A stretch of DNA of 64,000 nt from Cryobacterium glucosi. Lineage in GTDB: Bacteria > Actinomycetota > Actinomycetes > Actinomycetales > Microbacteriaceae. The DNA lies in the NCBI RefSeq assembly GCF_004402235.1, contig NZ_SOFS01000005.1, positions 62,001 through 126,000 on the forward strand, written 5' to 3'. A program made the translations under genes and the position numbers. Positions 26,978 to 34,959 of the stretch are shown here, in pieces. Each line of letters starts with the position of its first letter. The stretch's first letter is position 1. The notes under the pieces are model-generated. The model was not told the origin of the DNA and did not search any database. It saw nothing but the letters and a program-made list of their open reading frames with translations.

Positions 26978-27460
26978 TCAGACGCGGCTAATCGACAGGG
27001 CCGTCAGCGAGGGCGGTCGTTGTGGAGGGAGGCGAAGCGGGAAAGTGGGTGCTGCGCGCACGGAGGAGCGGTCGGCAACGAGGGCAATTGCGTGCTGGGC
27101 TGCAGGATTGGGGGAGTGCGCGATGAGTCCGGCGGCACACGCGGACCCTGTCATGAGGCAATCGGTGGCACACATGCCGAGACAAGTCGACGGCAGGTGC
27201 GACCTTCCAGATGCAGATGCCATGGAAATCGAGGCGGACGGCAGTTCGAAGTCCGACCCCCCTGCGCTGAGGACTGACATGTTCGAATGTGCGTCAGACA
27301 TAGCGTGGGAATGCGGTGAGGCTTCGGATTCTGCCGCCATCCCTGCATGCATCGCTACCAATCCGAAAACGATGGCCGCAAGCGAGAGGATTCCGAGGAG
27401 CGAAAGGCGCAGTTGCGCGGCGGCTGTGAACGCGCGCCTGCACGGCTGAGCTTCCACCAT
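26978..27460 (-). CDS. DUF6153-like membrane/exported protein
   Basis: The 160-residue product has an N-terminal hydrophobic helix (about 18-40), an extracytoplasmic His/Met-rich stretch (HAMSDAHSNM), a Cys-rich segment (CLGMCATDC) and a second hydrophobic stretch. The layout fits the DUF6153 family of metal-locus proteins. ATG 27460 follows GGAAGGGAA, which fixes the start. It is divergent from the P-type ATPase gene, and the CsoR/CstR-type box at 27589 lies between them. Confidence 0.65.
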   Translation of the reverse strand: MVEAQPCRRAFTAAAQLRLSLLGILSLAAIVFGLVAMHAGMAAESEASPHSHAMSDAHSNMSVLSAGGSDFELPSASISMASASGRSHLPSTCLGMCATDCLMTGSACAAGLIAHSPNPAAQHAIALVADRSSVRAAPTFPLRLPPQRPPSLTALSISRV

Positions 27461-27588
27461 GGCGTTCCCTTCCTTCCCGTGCCGTCCGGAGGCGGCAATG
27501 CTCACACTGTAGTCAACGGATGCTCCGCGCGGTCTGAGAGGACCCACCTGATTCCACGAAGAGACAGCCAGAGGTCACCAAAGGTCTC

Positions 27589-27605
27589 ATACCTATGGGG
27601 GGTAT
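27589..27605. promoter_or_regulatory. CsoR/CstR-type operator 1 (P-type ATPase)
   Basis: ATACCTATGGGGGGTAT is an inverted repeat ATACC...GGTAT lying 31-70 bp upstream of the possible ATPase starts. It is of the form bound by CsoR-family repressors. Confidence 0.65.
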
Positions 27606-27674
27606 AGGCTGATGATGTAGGCACCGAGAGACACGGTGTCGAGCACCAGCAATTTCCTCGAGAGAATCGTTCAT

Positions 27675-29759
27675 ATGAGCCCATCGGCCGAGACCAGGAT
27701 CATGCATGCGCATGCGGCAGCCACGACCACGACGAGGCAAGACGGCATGGGGCACGGCGGCGGCCATGGCACCATGACGATGAGCAGCATGATCCGGGAT
27801 ATGCGCAACCGGTTCCTGGTGGCCGCGATCCTGTCCGTTCCGATCACGCTTTTATCGCCGATCGGCCGGGAGGTCATTGGGTTCACTTTTCAGGCACCGT
27901 TCGGGCTCCGTGACGACATAGCAGCGCTGATCCTTTCACTTCCGGTGATCTTCTACTCCGCATGGATCTTCTTGGACGGCGCCTACCGGGCGCTGCGGGC
28001 GAGAACGCTCGACATGATGGTGCTTGTGGCCGTCGGCGTCGGATCGGGCTGGCTCTACAGCGTCGTGGTCACCCTGACCGGCGGCGGCGACGTCTTCTAC
28101 GAGGCCGCCACTGTCCTGGCCAGTTTTGTACTGCTGGGGCACTGGGTCGAAATGCGGGCACGGGGCGGCGCCAATGACGCCGTCCGCACCCTGCTCGAGC
28201 TGGCCCCCGCGCAGGCCTTCGTGATCCGCGAGGGCGAACCCGTTGAAATTCCCACCGCGGACATTGTTCCGGGCGACCTGATGCTCGTGCGCCCGGGATC
28301 CAAGGTCCCCACCGACGGCGTTGTCGAGTCCGGTGATTCCGATATCGATGAATCCATGGTCACCGGGGAGAGTCTTCCCGTGGCCAAGACGGCCGGCTCC
28401 ACGGTGATCGGCGCCACCGTGAACACCACGGGCACCCTCCGGGTCCGGGCGACGAAGGTGGGCGCGGACACCGCACTCGCCCAGATCGTCGCGCTCGTGC
28501 AGGAGGCCCAGAATTCCAAGGCTCCCGGCCAGCGCCTGGCCGACCGGGCGGCGTTCTGGCTCGTGCTGGTCGCCCTGATCGGCGGAATCGCCACCCTCCT
28601 TGTCTGGCTGATCTCGGGCGCAACCGGTCCCACGGCCATGCTGTTCGCGATCACCGTGGTCGTCATCACGTGCCCGGACGCGCTCGGGCTGGCGACCCCG
28701 ACGGCGATCATGGTCGGGACCGGACTTGGCGCCAGGCGCGGCGTCTTGTTCAAGACTGCGACCGCGCTGGAAACGGCCGCACGGATCGACACCGTGGTGA
28801 TGGACAAGACCGGCACCCTCACCCAGGGCAAGCCGGAAGTGACCGACTTCGTCGCGATCGGAATCGACGAAGACGAACTGCTGGCACTCGTTGCCGCCGT
28901 GGAGCGCGAGTCGGAGCATCCGCTCGCCGCTGCGGTGGTCAGCTACGCTGCGGGACGGGGTGTGACCGTGAGCGACGCCATCGACTTCGAGAACGTACCC
29001 GGTCACGGGGCCGGGGCGACCGTGAGCGGGCGCCGCGTGCTTGTCGGCAACCGCAAGCTGATGACCGCGCAAGGCGTTGATATCGAACCAGTCAAGGACC
29101 AACGAGATGCGCTGGCGTCAACAGGACGCACCGCGGTCCTGCTGGCCGTGGACGGCAAGGCGACCGGCGTCGTTGCGCTGGCGGATGCCGTGGGCCCGAC
29201 CGCTGCGGCAGCCGTCGCCGCCCTGCATGACGCCGGGACCCAGGTCGTCATGCTCACCGGAGACAACGAAGCCACCGCCGCACGCATCGCCTCCCAGCTC
29301 GGGATCGATACCGTGATTGCCGAGGTGTTGCCCGAAGACAAGTCCGCGAAGATCACCGAACTTCAGGCCGCCGGCAAACGCGTTGCCATGGTTGGCGACG
29401 GAGTCAATGACGCCCCGGCGCTGGCGCAGGCCGACCTGGGGATCGCGATCGGTGCCGGCACCGACGTCGCCATTGAGACGGCGGATGTCGTGTTGATGCG
29501 GTCCGATCCGTTGGACGTCCCCGTCGCGCTGCGGATCGGGAAGGGAACCGTTCGGAAGATGCGGCAGAACCTCGGCTGGGCGATCGGATACAACGCCATC
29601 GCCCTGCCGATCGCGGCTGGCGTCTTCTTCCCCGCATTCGGAATCCGGCTCAGCCCCGAGATCGCGGCGATCTCGATGTCCGGCTCCAGCGTGATCGTCG
29701 CCTTCAACGCGCTGATGCTCAAGCGCCTACGCCTGCCGCGGCCTGCAGGGAATCCCTGA
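27675..29759 (+). CDS. P1B-type heavy-metal ATPase with CPD metal motif
   Basis: A 694-residue P-type ATPase. It starts with a His/Met-rich tail ([14 protein letters not shown]) instead of an HMA domain. The actuator TGES lies at about 230-233, the membrane metal motif CPD at 333-335, the phosphorylation motif DKTGT at 377-381, followed by SEHPLA and GDGVND. The architecture (His-rich tail, no HMA) is CopB-like, but CopB has CPH and CopA CPC at this place. Copper or another soft metal is the likely substrate. Start ATG 27675 has AGAGA 9 bp upstream; GTG 27636 is an alternative. Confidence 0.88.
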   Translation: MSPSAETRIMHAHAAATTTTRQDGMGHGGGHGTMTMSSMIRDMRNRFLVAAILSVPITLLSPIGREVIGFTFQAPFGLRDDIAALILSLPVIFYSAWIFLDGAYRALRARTLDMMVLVAVGVGSGWLYSVVVTLTGGGDVFYEAATVLASFVLLGHWVEMRARGGANDAVRTLLELAPAQAFVIREGEPVEIPTADIVPGDLMLVRPGSKVPTDGVVESGDSDIDESMVTGESLPVAKTAGSTVIGATVNTTGTLRVRATKVGADTALAQIVALVQEAQNSKAPGQRLADRAAFWLVLVALIGGIATLLVWLISGATGPTAMLFAITVVVITCPDALGLATPTAIMVGTGLGARRGVLFKTATALETAARIDTVVMDKTGTLTQGKPEVTDFVAIGIDEDELLALVAAVERESEHPLAAAVVSYAAGRGVTVSDAIDFENVPGHGAGATVSGRRVLVGNRKLMTAQGVDIEPVKDQRDALASTGRTAVLLAVDGKATGVVALADAVGPTAAAAVAALHDAGTQVVMLTGDNEATAARIASQLGIDTVIAEVLPEDKSAKITELQAAGKRVAMVGDGVNDAPALAQADLGIAIGAGTDVAIETADVVLMRSDPLDVPVALRIGKGTVRKMRQNLGWAIGYNAIALPIAAGVFFPAFGIRLSPEIAAISMSGSSVIVAFNALMLKRLRLPRPAGNP

Positions 29760-29861
29760 GGATGAACCATCCCATCACCAGGACTTGGCTCCAACCATGA
29801 GGCCGGATAGCCGGACAACATCCCAACGCTCGCCTTCCAGCAAGTAAGCCCCCGAGTCAAT

Positions 29862-29879
29862 CCTCCATACAGTCTCCAC
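29862..29879 (-). promoter_or_regulatory. Possible response-regulator direct repeat before the copper protein
   Basis: CCTCCAT and TCTCCAC start 11 bp apart. The second is the exact complement of the GTGGAGA half sites found before the response-regulator gene at 34204-34221. An 11-bp phased direct repeat is typical of OmpR-family regulators. Confidence 0.35.
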
Positions 29880-29953
29880 ACGCTCGCCAACGGTCCTGCA
29901 TACGGGGCGCGCAGAGTGGACACCCTCAACGAAATCGTCAGAGGAGAAGCAAA

Positions 29954-30571
29954 ATGCGCATGAACGCACTCGTCGTAACGGCGATCGCTGGAGCTGTCGC
30001 GACAATCGTCGGTCTGACTGGGCTGTCCGTCGGTGTCGTCACCGCCACGAACGGGAGCGCGCCAGTCTTTGGTAACTCGGCCGGATCGTCGTGCGTGCAG
30101 CCGCCACTAGCGGGATCCATTGTGAATGTGTCGCTGCGGAGCATGGGCGGACCCATGATGGGCAACAACTCGAGGATGGGCGCTGACAACGGGATGACGG
30201 GTAAGAGTACGGGGAATCGAACGATGCCACGCGGGACCATGAGTCTCAGCATCGATCGATCCCGTGTCGGCTCAGGAGTCGTTTCCTTCCTGGCCACTAA
30301 TGAGGGCAGCATCCGCCACGAACTGGTCATCCTTCCGCTGACGGATTCGCAGGTCGCGGGCAGCAGGCCGACCTCCAGCGAAAACAAAGTCGACGAGACC
30401 GCGAGTCTCGGCGAGGCCTCCGCAACGTGCAACGCCGGTGAAGGCTCCGGAATCGCTCCCGGGAGCGCCGGCTGGGTGACGCTCAACCTGGCGCCGGGAC
30501 GATACGAGATCGTCTGCAACCTGCCAGGCCACTATGCCGCGGGGATGCACCAGGAGCTGATCGTGTCCTGA
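29954..30571 (+). CDS. Exported type-1 copper protein (sulfocyanin-like cupredoxin)
   Basis: A 205-residue protein with an N-terminal membrane/signal helix, a Met/Asn-rich spacer (60-95) and a C-terminal cupredoxin domain. The type-1 copper ligands are visible as His122 (RHELVIL), Cys188, His193 and Met198 in CNLPGHYAAGM. The spacing and APG-YEI-C-LPGH pattern match sulfocyanin-like electron carriers. ATG 29954 is preceded by GAGGAGAAGC. It may bind copper in the envelope or carry electrons; it is placed between the ATPase and a SHOCT gene. Confidence 0.87.
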   Translation: MRMNALVVTAIAGAVATIVGLTGLSVGVVTATNGSAPVFGNSAGSSCVQPPLAGSIVNVSLRSMGGPMMGNNSRMGADNGMTGKSTGNRTMPRGTMSLSIDRSRVGSGVVSFLATNEGSIRHELVILPLTDSQVAGSRPTSSENKVDETASLGEASATCNAGEGSGIAPGSAGWVTLNLAPGRYEIVCNLPGHYAAGMHQELIVS

Positions 30572-30629
30572 CTCGACGAACACGCGAATTCTTGAGCTAT
30601 CGAAACAGAACAGAGCAAGGGAGAAAAAT

Positions 30630-30926
30630 ATGATGTGGGGAAACGGGTCTTACATGGCGTGGGGATGGCCCTTCGGGTTGTTGGTCGTCGTCGGCATCGT
30701 GCTGTTGGCCATTTGGGCGGTCCGATCCTTTGGCGGTTCGGTACAGCACCACGATCAGCGGGCGGCAACGTCGCGCGATGAAGGGGCCGTGCAGCCGAGC
30801 AAGGCTCGCCAGATTCTGGACGAGCGCTTCGCAGCCGGCGATCTGAGCGCCGATCAATATCGAGAACAGCTGAAAGTGCTTGGCATTCCATCGTCCGGTG
30901 CCGACGGCGGCGATGGAAAGCGCTAG
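30630..30926 (+). CDS. SHOCT-domain small membrane protein
   Basis: The 98-residue product has a Trp/Met-rich N-terminus, one membrane helix (about 14-34) and a C-terminal SHOCT motif (ARQILDERFAAGDLSADQYREQLKVL). Such proteins commonly accompany copper-resistance genes; the role is unknown, but SHOCT motifs probably mediate oligomerisation. ATG 30630 follows AAGGGAG. It probably shares a transcript with the copper protein 58 bp upstream. Confidence 0.88.
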   Translation: MMWGNGSYMAWGWPFGLLVVVGIVLLAIWAVRSFGGSVQHHDQRAATSRDEGAVQPSKARQILDERFAAGDLSADQYREQLKVLGIPSSGADGGDGKR

Positions 30927-30984
30927 ACAAGGATCAGGAATCTTAGGGACCGTTCGTCATCTGACAGATCATTGATGCAATCTG

Positions 30985-31000
30985 ATACCCCCCGGGGTAT
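30985..31000. promoter_or_regulatory. CsoR/CstR-type operator 2 (Cys-rich small protein)
   Basis: ATACCCCCCGGGGTAT has 7-bp arms around a 2-bp centre. It is 36 bp upstream of the 38-residue Cys-rich gene. Confidence 0.75.
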
Positions 31001-31036
31001 CCTGGTACTTCCGTTTCATCAATGAAGGAGAAACCC

Positions 31037-31153
31037 ATGTGTAGTCCCGTCCGCTGCGACCGTTGCAACAAGATCACCTGGGCTGGATGCGGCGAGCATG
31101 TGGCCAGCGTGATGGCCGATGTTCCGCCCGCCCAACGCTGCACCTGCAACTAA
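31037..31153 (+). CDS. 38-residue Cys-rich protein
   Basis: ATG 31037 with AGGAG at 31026-31030 opens a 38-codon frame with six cysteines, beginning MCSPVRCDRC and ending RCTCN, and including a TWAGCGEHV segment. I recall this pattern as a small conserved actinobacterial protein. CxxC pairs and the operator directly upstream suggest zinc/copper binding or thiol chemistry. It is too short for usual gene callers. Confidence 0.7.
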   Translation: MCSPVRCDRCNKITWAGCGEHVASVMADVPPAQRCTCN

Positions 31154-31190
31154 CCAGCACTGTCCCGTCTTCGCGAGGGGTTTCGAACGA

Positions 31191-31610
31191 GTGTTGACGA
31201 GCAGGGAGGCACTCATCGCCTCCGCACTCAGGCTTCAGAGCGAGACACATCAGCGACTGGTTGCCGTCTCCGGTGGCCAGTCGCTCTGCACTCTTTCGCG
31301 CGGCGCTGACCGCTTGCAGAGCCTGAAGTATTTCGAAGGAATGGCTGCGGCCCTTGCCGAGGTGCGTCGGGCAATCCGTCTCCTTTCGGATTCTCCCGAC
31401 GAGGATACCCACGAGGCGCTTCGCGACATCCGCGATCGATGGGCCACCCAGTCCGGTGCGCCGGGTCGCACCGGTTGGGCGTGGGCGGACTACCTTGCCG
31501 GCGGGGTCGACGCGGTAGAGCGCCTGCTCGCCGAGTATCCCTGGCTACCGCACGGAAGGCGCGGTTGCCCCGCCGACGCGACCCGCGCATCTGGTGACAG
31601 TCAGTCGTGA
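31191..31610 (+). CDS. Hypothetical protein (139 aa)
   Basis: A mostly helical protein with a SGGQSLCTLSRGADRLQSLKYFEGM motif and a Trp-rich C-terminal third (GWAWADYLAGG). I do not recognise a named family. I choose GTG 31191, 10 bp after AGGGG and 37 bp after the Cys-rich gene; an upstream ATG at 31119 would overlap that gene by 35 bp. Probably in the same transcript and thus under the same operator. Confidence 0.6.
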   Translation: MLTSREALIASALRLQSETHQRLVAVSGGQSLCTLSRGADRLQSLKYFEGMAAALAEVRRAIRLLSDSPDEDTHEALRDIRDRWATQSGAPGRTGWAWADYLAGGVDAVERLLAEYPWLPHGRRGCPADATRASGDSQS

Positions 31611-31744
31611 TGTTTGGCGAGTCGGTACATCGTCCAGTTCAGGCCGAGGAAGCGGATGAACTGCAGGACGGGGTTGCTTCGTCGTCGCAATTCGCCCGTC
31701 CCGGGCAGCGGCGCTGCATCGATTCGTGCCTGTGCGTCGTCCAC
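31601..31744 (-). CDS. 47-residue protein downstream of the sulfide:quinone reductase-like gene
   Basis: GTG 31744 follows AAGGGAG by 6 bp and opens 47 codons, with a hydrophobic-aromatic C-terminal helix (NPVLQFIRFLGLNWTMYRL) and no signal peptide. It starts 28 bp after the flavoprotein stop and so belongs to that operon. The 3' ends of this and the convergent gene overlap by 10 bp. Similar short proteins with an amphipathic helix may attach partners to the membrane; no function is known to me. Confidence 0.6.
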   Translation of the reverse strand: MDDAQARIDAAPLPGTGELRRRSNPVLQFIRFLGLNWTMYRLAKHHD

Positions 31745-31772
31745 GCTGATCTCCCTTGGTCGGTCAAGCAGG

Positions 31773-33236
31773 TTATTCGGGGATGAGGTACCAAAGCGGG
31801 TAGGCCTTGGCCTTGTAGATGAACAGGGTGTGCAGCATCCGTTTTACCCAGTGGGCGGCGAGCCCGATGTCTCCGGTTGTCTCCTTTGGATCTCGGCCGG
31901 CCGTGTTCGGGTGCCGGGAGTAGTCCGGCACGATGGGCGACATCGACATGGCCGCCGCGGTGCCGGTGAGCATTCCCGTTCCCGTCGAGGCGATGCAGGC
32001 GGCCGCCATATCGCCCATCGACGCCGTGTGGGTCGGCTCGGGGGAGCCGTTCAGGACCATGTCGGAAATGGTCATTGCCACGGCCTTGCCCATGGAGCCT
32101 GAGGGCATGCCTGTTCGTGGCGGGGCGGGTGCGACCAGTACGCCGTCGGGGGTCGCATAGGGGCGGGAAATCGCGTGCGGCGGGGCAAACGCGATCCCGA
32201 TGCCGAACACGTTGCGGTGCAGCGGGTTCTGGTATGTCTTGGGCCAGTCTTGCGCCGTCCACTGGTCGAATGGTTTGGCTTCGTAGTTCGCGTCTACCCG
32301 CATGAACCCGCTGGGAGCGAAGATCGAACCCGTGATGTCGGATCCATCCCTGTCGAAGGCCTCAAGGCCCACGCCACGGAACGGTGGGAGAAGCATGGCG
32401 AAATCGAACGGCTGGGTGTTCTCCGTACCGTCGATCTGCCGGTAGTGGATGAGGCCGGGTTCGATCTCGGTGACCGCGGCCTGGGTGATCGCCTTCATCG
32501 CCCGTTCGCGGAAGAGCGACTCCATCCAGGCCTCGCTCGTGATCCTGCGGTCGCCCTGGCTGAAGGTCATTCCGCCGACGCCGAAATCGCCCAGCTCATG
32601 CTCGTTGGTCAGGTAGATGACCTCTGCGCGTTCCCGGACCCCTGCCGCGCGGAGCTCATGTTCGACATTGAAGGCATACTCGAACGCCGCGCCCTCGCAG
32701 GTGCAGGTCCCGTGGCCCACTCCGATCACCAGGACTTGCCGGCGACCGGTCTTCAACGTTTCGATGACCGCAGCCAGGCGTTTGGCCGCCTCGACGGCGT
32801 GGCTGGGCGTGCAGACCGACACGGTGTGACCGGCGTCCGGGCCGAGGCCCGGGGTCGCCTCGAAGTTCAGGCGGGGGCCCGTCGCATTGATGAGGTAGTC
32901 GTAACGGATGCGTTCGGTCTGGCCGGCCCGCTTCGGGTCCGTGTACACCACATCCACGGCTCCGCGGGGACTGTCGGCATCCCCGTCCGGTCGCAGTGCG
33001 ACGGCCCGGGCCTGGCGGAAGACGATTCTCTTCCGCCGGTAGATCGGCGCGAGCGGGAACACCACCTTGTCGGGGCGCATCTTGCCGACGCCGACCCAGA
33101 TGTTCGAGGGGATCCAGTTCCAGTTCGAGTTCGGTGACACCACGACCACCTCGTGCTTCCTGCCCAGTCTCCGCTTGAGGAACAGCGCAGCGGTGTGGCC
33201 GGAAACCCCGGCTCCCAGAATGACGACTCGTGCCAT
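31773..33236 (-). CDS. Sulfide:quinone oxidoreductase-like flavoprotein
   Basis: A 487-residue FAD-dependent pyridine-nucleotide-disulfide family protein. GAGVSG at 8-13 is the FAD Rossmann motif; a second GXGXXT/C motif is at VIGVGHGTCTC, where a CxC pair lies in the place of the SQR active-site cysteines. The C-terminal tail has amphipathic helices for membrane docking. Type II NADH dehydrogenase is the main alternative. ATG 33236 follows GAGAGG. Two tandem CsoR/CstR boxes lie 52-88 bp upstream. Together with CstB-like and TSUP genes it fits oxidation of sulfide to persulfide. Confidence 0.8.
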   Translation of the reverse strand: MARVVILGAGVSGHTAALFLKRRLGRKHEVVVVSPNSNWNWIPSNIWVGVGKMRPDKVVFPLAPIYRRKRIVFRQARAVALRPDGDADSPRGAVDVVYTDPKRAGQTERIRYDYLINATGPRLNFEATPGLGPDAGHTVSVCTPSHAVEAAKRLAAVIETLKTGRRQVLVIGVGHGTCTCEGAAFEYAFNVEHELRAAGVRERAEVIYLTNEHELGDFGVGGMTFSQGDRRITSEAWMESLFRERAMKAITQAAVTEIEPGLIHYRQIDGTENTQPFDFAMLLPPFRGVGLEAFDRDGSDITGSIFAPSGFMRVDANYEAKPFDQWTAQDWPKTYQNPLHRNVFGIGIAFAPPHAISRPYATPDGVLVAPAPPRTGMPSGSMGKAVAMTISDMVLNGSPEPTHTASMGDMAAACIASTGTGMLTGTAAAMSMSPIVPDYSRHPNTAGRDPKETTGDIGLAAHWVKRMLHTLFIYKAKAYPLWYLIPE

Positions 33237-33287
33237 GTCAGACCTCTCAATCCCAGCCTCGATGCTGTTGTTCTGAACCATACTCCT

Positions 33288-33303
33288 ATACCTAAGGGGG
33301 TAT
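33288..33303. promoter_or_regulatory. CsoR/CstR-type operator 3 (flavoprotein promoter, proximal)
   Basis: ATACCTAAGGGGGTAT, the first of two tandem boxes upstream of the SQR-like gene. Confidence 0.65.
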
Positions 33304-33308
33304 CGCTT

Positions 33309-33324
33309 ATACCTGATGGGGTAT
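33309..33324. promoter_or_regulatory. CsoR/CstR-type operator 4 (flavoprotein promoter, distal)
   Basis: ATACCTGATGGGGTAT starts exactly 21 bp after operator 3, placing both on the same face of the helix. Confidence 0.65.
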
Positions 33325-33405
33325 TGCTTTCGCGCTGTCGGTTCATCGCAGGAAGGGAAGAGGGGTGCCCACGGTCTGTGGACGTCCCTCCACCGTCTGT
33401 TCGTG

Positions 33406-34128
33406 TCAGCCACCGAAGGCGGACAGGTGGTGCTGCGAGGCGGTGAGCAGGTGCTCGTAAACGGCCAGAACGTCGGGAGCGGTGACTCCGGCCGAAGCCG
33501 CCGTCAGGTCGGCGATGTCGGTCGTCTCGACCGTGCGGGCCGTTTCCCTGGCCGCGTCCAGGCTCGCCGAGCCCTGGGCAAGCAGGGTGTCGTAGAGCTT
33601 CTGGCTGGCGTCGGTCGGGAACATACCGACCTCGAGGCCGATGGTCGGGTCGGTGATGCTGTAGCGCTCCAGAAGAGTGCGAACGGCATCCAGGTGCATC
33701 GTCTCAGACCGGGCGATCCGGCTGAAGACCGCCGCGTCGTACTTCTCGGCGAAGGCGACATACAGGTCATGGGCGACCTTCTCCTCGGCCGCCATCGCAG
33801 TGAGGCTGGCCTTCTGCTCATCGGTCATCGTGCCGCTTGCCACGTCGGCGAGGCCGGCGGCCATGCCCACACCCTTGCTGGCGTCGCCCTGCATGCCGGC
33901 ACGGTTTCCTGCGCCCATGCCTGCGCCCATCTCGGAGGCGGAGCCCATGCCGTCGCCCATGCGGTTCATGTGCTCAGTCTGGGCGTATGGCTGGCTGCTG
34001 GATGCTGTTGGTCCGGTACCCTGCGGATCCCCGCCGCGGTTCATGGCGGCGATGCTCGGTGTGGCGATGAGGGCGGTGATGACGACTCCGCTGGCGATCG
34101 CCGTGGTGATGATGATTCCCTTGCGCAT
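33406..34128 (-). CDS. DUF2202 exported ferritin-like protein
   Basis: The 240-residue product has a signal peptide (cleavage after about residue 28), a Met/Gly/Gln-rich linker (HMNRMGDGMGSASEMGAGMGAG) and a DUF2202 four-helix domain. That domain has the characteristic EEKVAHDLYVAF, SETMHLDAV and AYEHLL-like helices that in related ferritin-like folds supply metal ligands. Members are common in metal-resistance loci. It is divergent from the two-component system and could be its target. Confidence 0.88.
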   Translation of the reverse strand: MRKGIIITTAIASGVVITALIATPSIAAMNRGGDPQGTGPTASSSQPYAQTEHMNRMGDGMGSASEMGAGMGAGNRAGMQGDASKGVGMAAGLADVASGTMTDEQKASLTAMAAEEKVAHDLYVAFAEKYDAAVFSRIARSETMHLDAVRTLLERYSITDPTIGLEVGMFPTDASQKLYDTLLAQGSASLDAARETARTVETTDIADLTAASAGVTAPDVLAVYEHLLTASQHHLSAFGG

Positions 34129-34203
34129 GATGTGCTCCTTCAGATTGTGGGTTGTTGCTACCTACAAACTCCCTCCCCGCGGTGCAGGGGGTCTGCCGGG
34201 TGT

Positions 34204-34221
34204 GTGGAGATCGCGTGGAGA
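34204..34221 (+). promoter_or_regulatory. Direct repeat GTGGAGA-N4-GTGGAGA, candidate response-regulator box
   Basis: Two identical 7-mers start 11 bp apart, one helical turn, in the divergent region between the DUF2202 gene and the response-regulator gene. This is the geometry used by OmpR/PhoB dimers. The complementary motif occurs before the copper protein gene (29862-29879). Confidence 0.5.
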
Positions 34222-34269
34222 ACTGAAGGCGCCGGCACCGCGAACGGGGGCGGCGGATAGGTTGAAGTC

Positions 34270-34959
34270 ATGCCAACAGTGCTGGTCGTCGAGGACGAAC
34301 GTGACATCCGGGACGTGCTCCGTCGGTATCTGGAACGGGCTGGATTCTCGGTGCTGACGACCGCGTCGGGAGCGGAGGCGCTGCGTCTGCTCGACTCGGC
34401 AGACCTCGTACTCCTCGACCTCGGCCTTCCCGACATCGATGGCACCGAGATCCTCCGCGAGGCCCACGGAATGCAGAACCTTCCCGTGATCGTGCTGACG
34501 GCCCGCAGTAGCACGGACGACCGGATTCACGGCCTCGAGCTGGGCGCCGATGACTACGTGACCAAGCCGTTCAGTCCCGCCGAGGTGGTGCTTCGGGTGC
34601 AGGCCGTGCTCCACCGATACAGCGGACTGCCCGGGGAGGCCGGCCCTGTCGCCTACGGCAACGGGCGGCTCCGCATCGATGAGGCCTCGCACAAAGCGTG
34701 GCTGGACGGAGCCCTCCTCGATCTGACCCCTACCGAATGGGGGCTCCTGGCAGCGGTCGCGGCCGCGCCCGGGCGGGCTTACTCGCGTTACGAGCTGGTC
34801 AACCGGGTGCGCGGCTACGAGTATGCCGGCTACGAGCGCACCATCGACTCCCACATCAAGAACCTCCGGCGCAAGCTCGGGGCCTCGGGAGCGGAAGTTT
34901 TGGAGACGGTTCTCGGCGTCGGTTACCGGCTTGCTCTCCGGCGGGACGATGCGTCATGA
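34270..34959 (+). CDS. OmpR-family response regulator
   Basis: The 229-residue protein has a receiver domain (acidic pair ED near 10-11, phospho-acceptor Asp in VLLDLGLPD about 54, Thr/Lys switch KPF about 103) and a C-terminal winged helix (about 130-225) with GYEYAGYERTIDSHIKNLRRKL. Its stop overlaps the kinase start (ATGA). It probably controls the divergent DUF2202 gene and neighbouring copper genes. The direct repeat just upstream is a possible binding site. Confidence 0.93.
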   Translation: MPTVLVVEDERDIRDVLRRYLERAGFSVLTTASGAEALRLLDSADLVLLDLGLPDIDGTEILREAHGMQNLPVIVLTARSSTDDRIHGLELGADDYVTKPFSPAEVVLRVQAVLHRYSGLPGEAGPVAYGNGRLRIDEASHKAWLDGALLDLTPTEWGLLAAVAAAPGRAYSRYELVNRVRGYEYAGYERTIDSHIKNLRRKLGASGAEVLETVLGVGYRLALRRDDAS

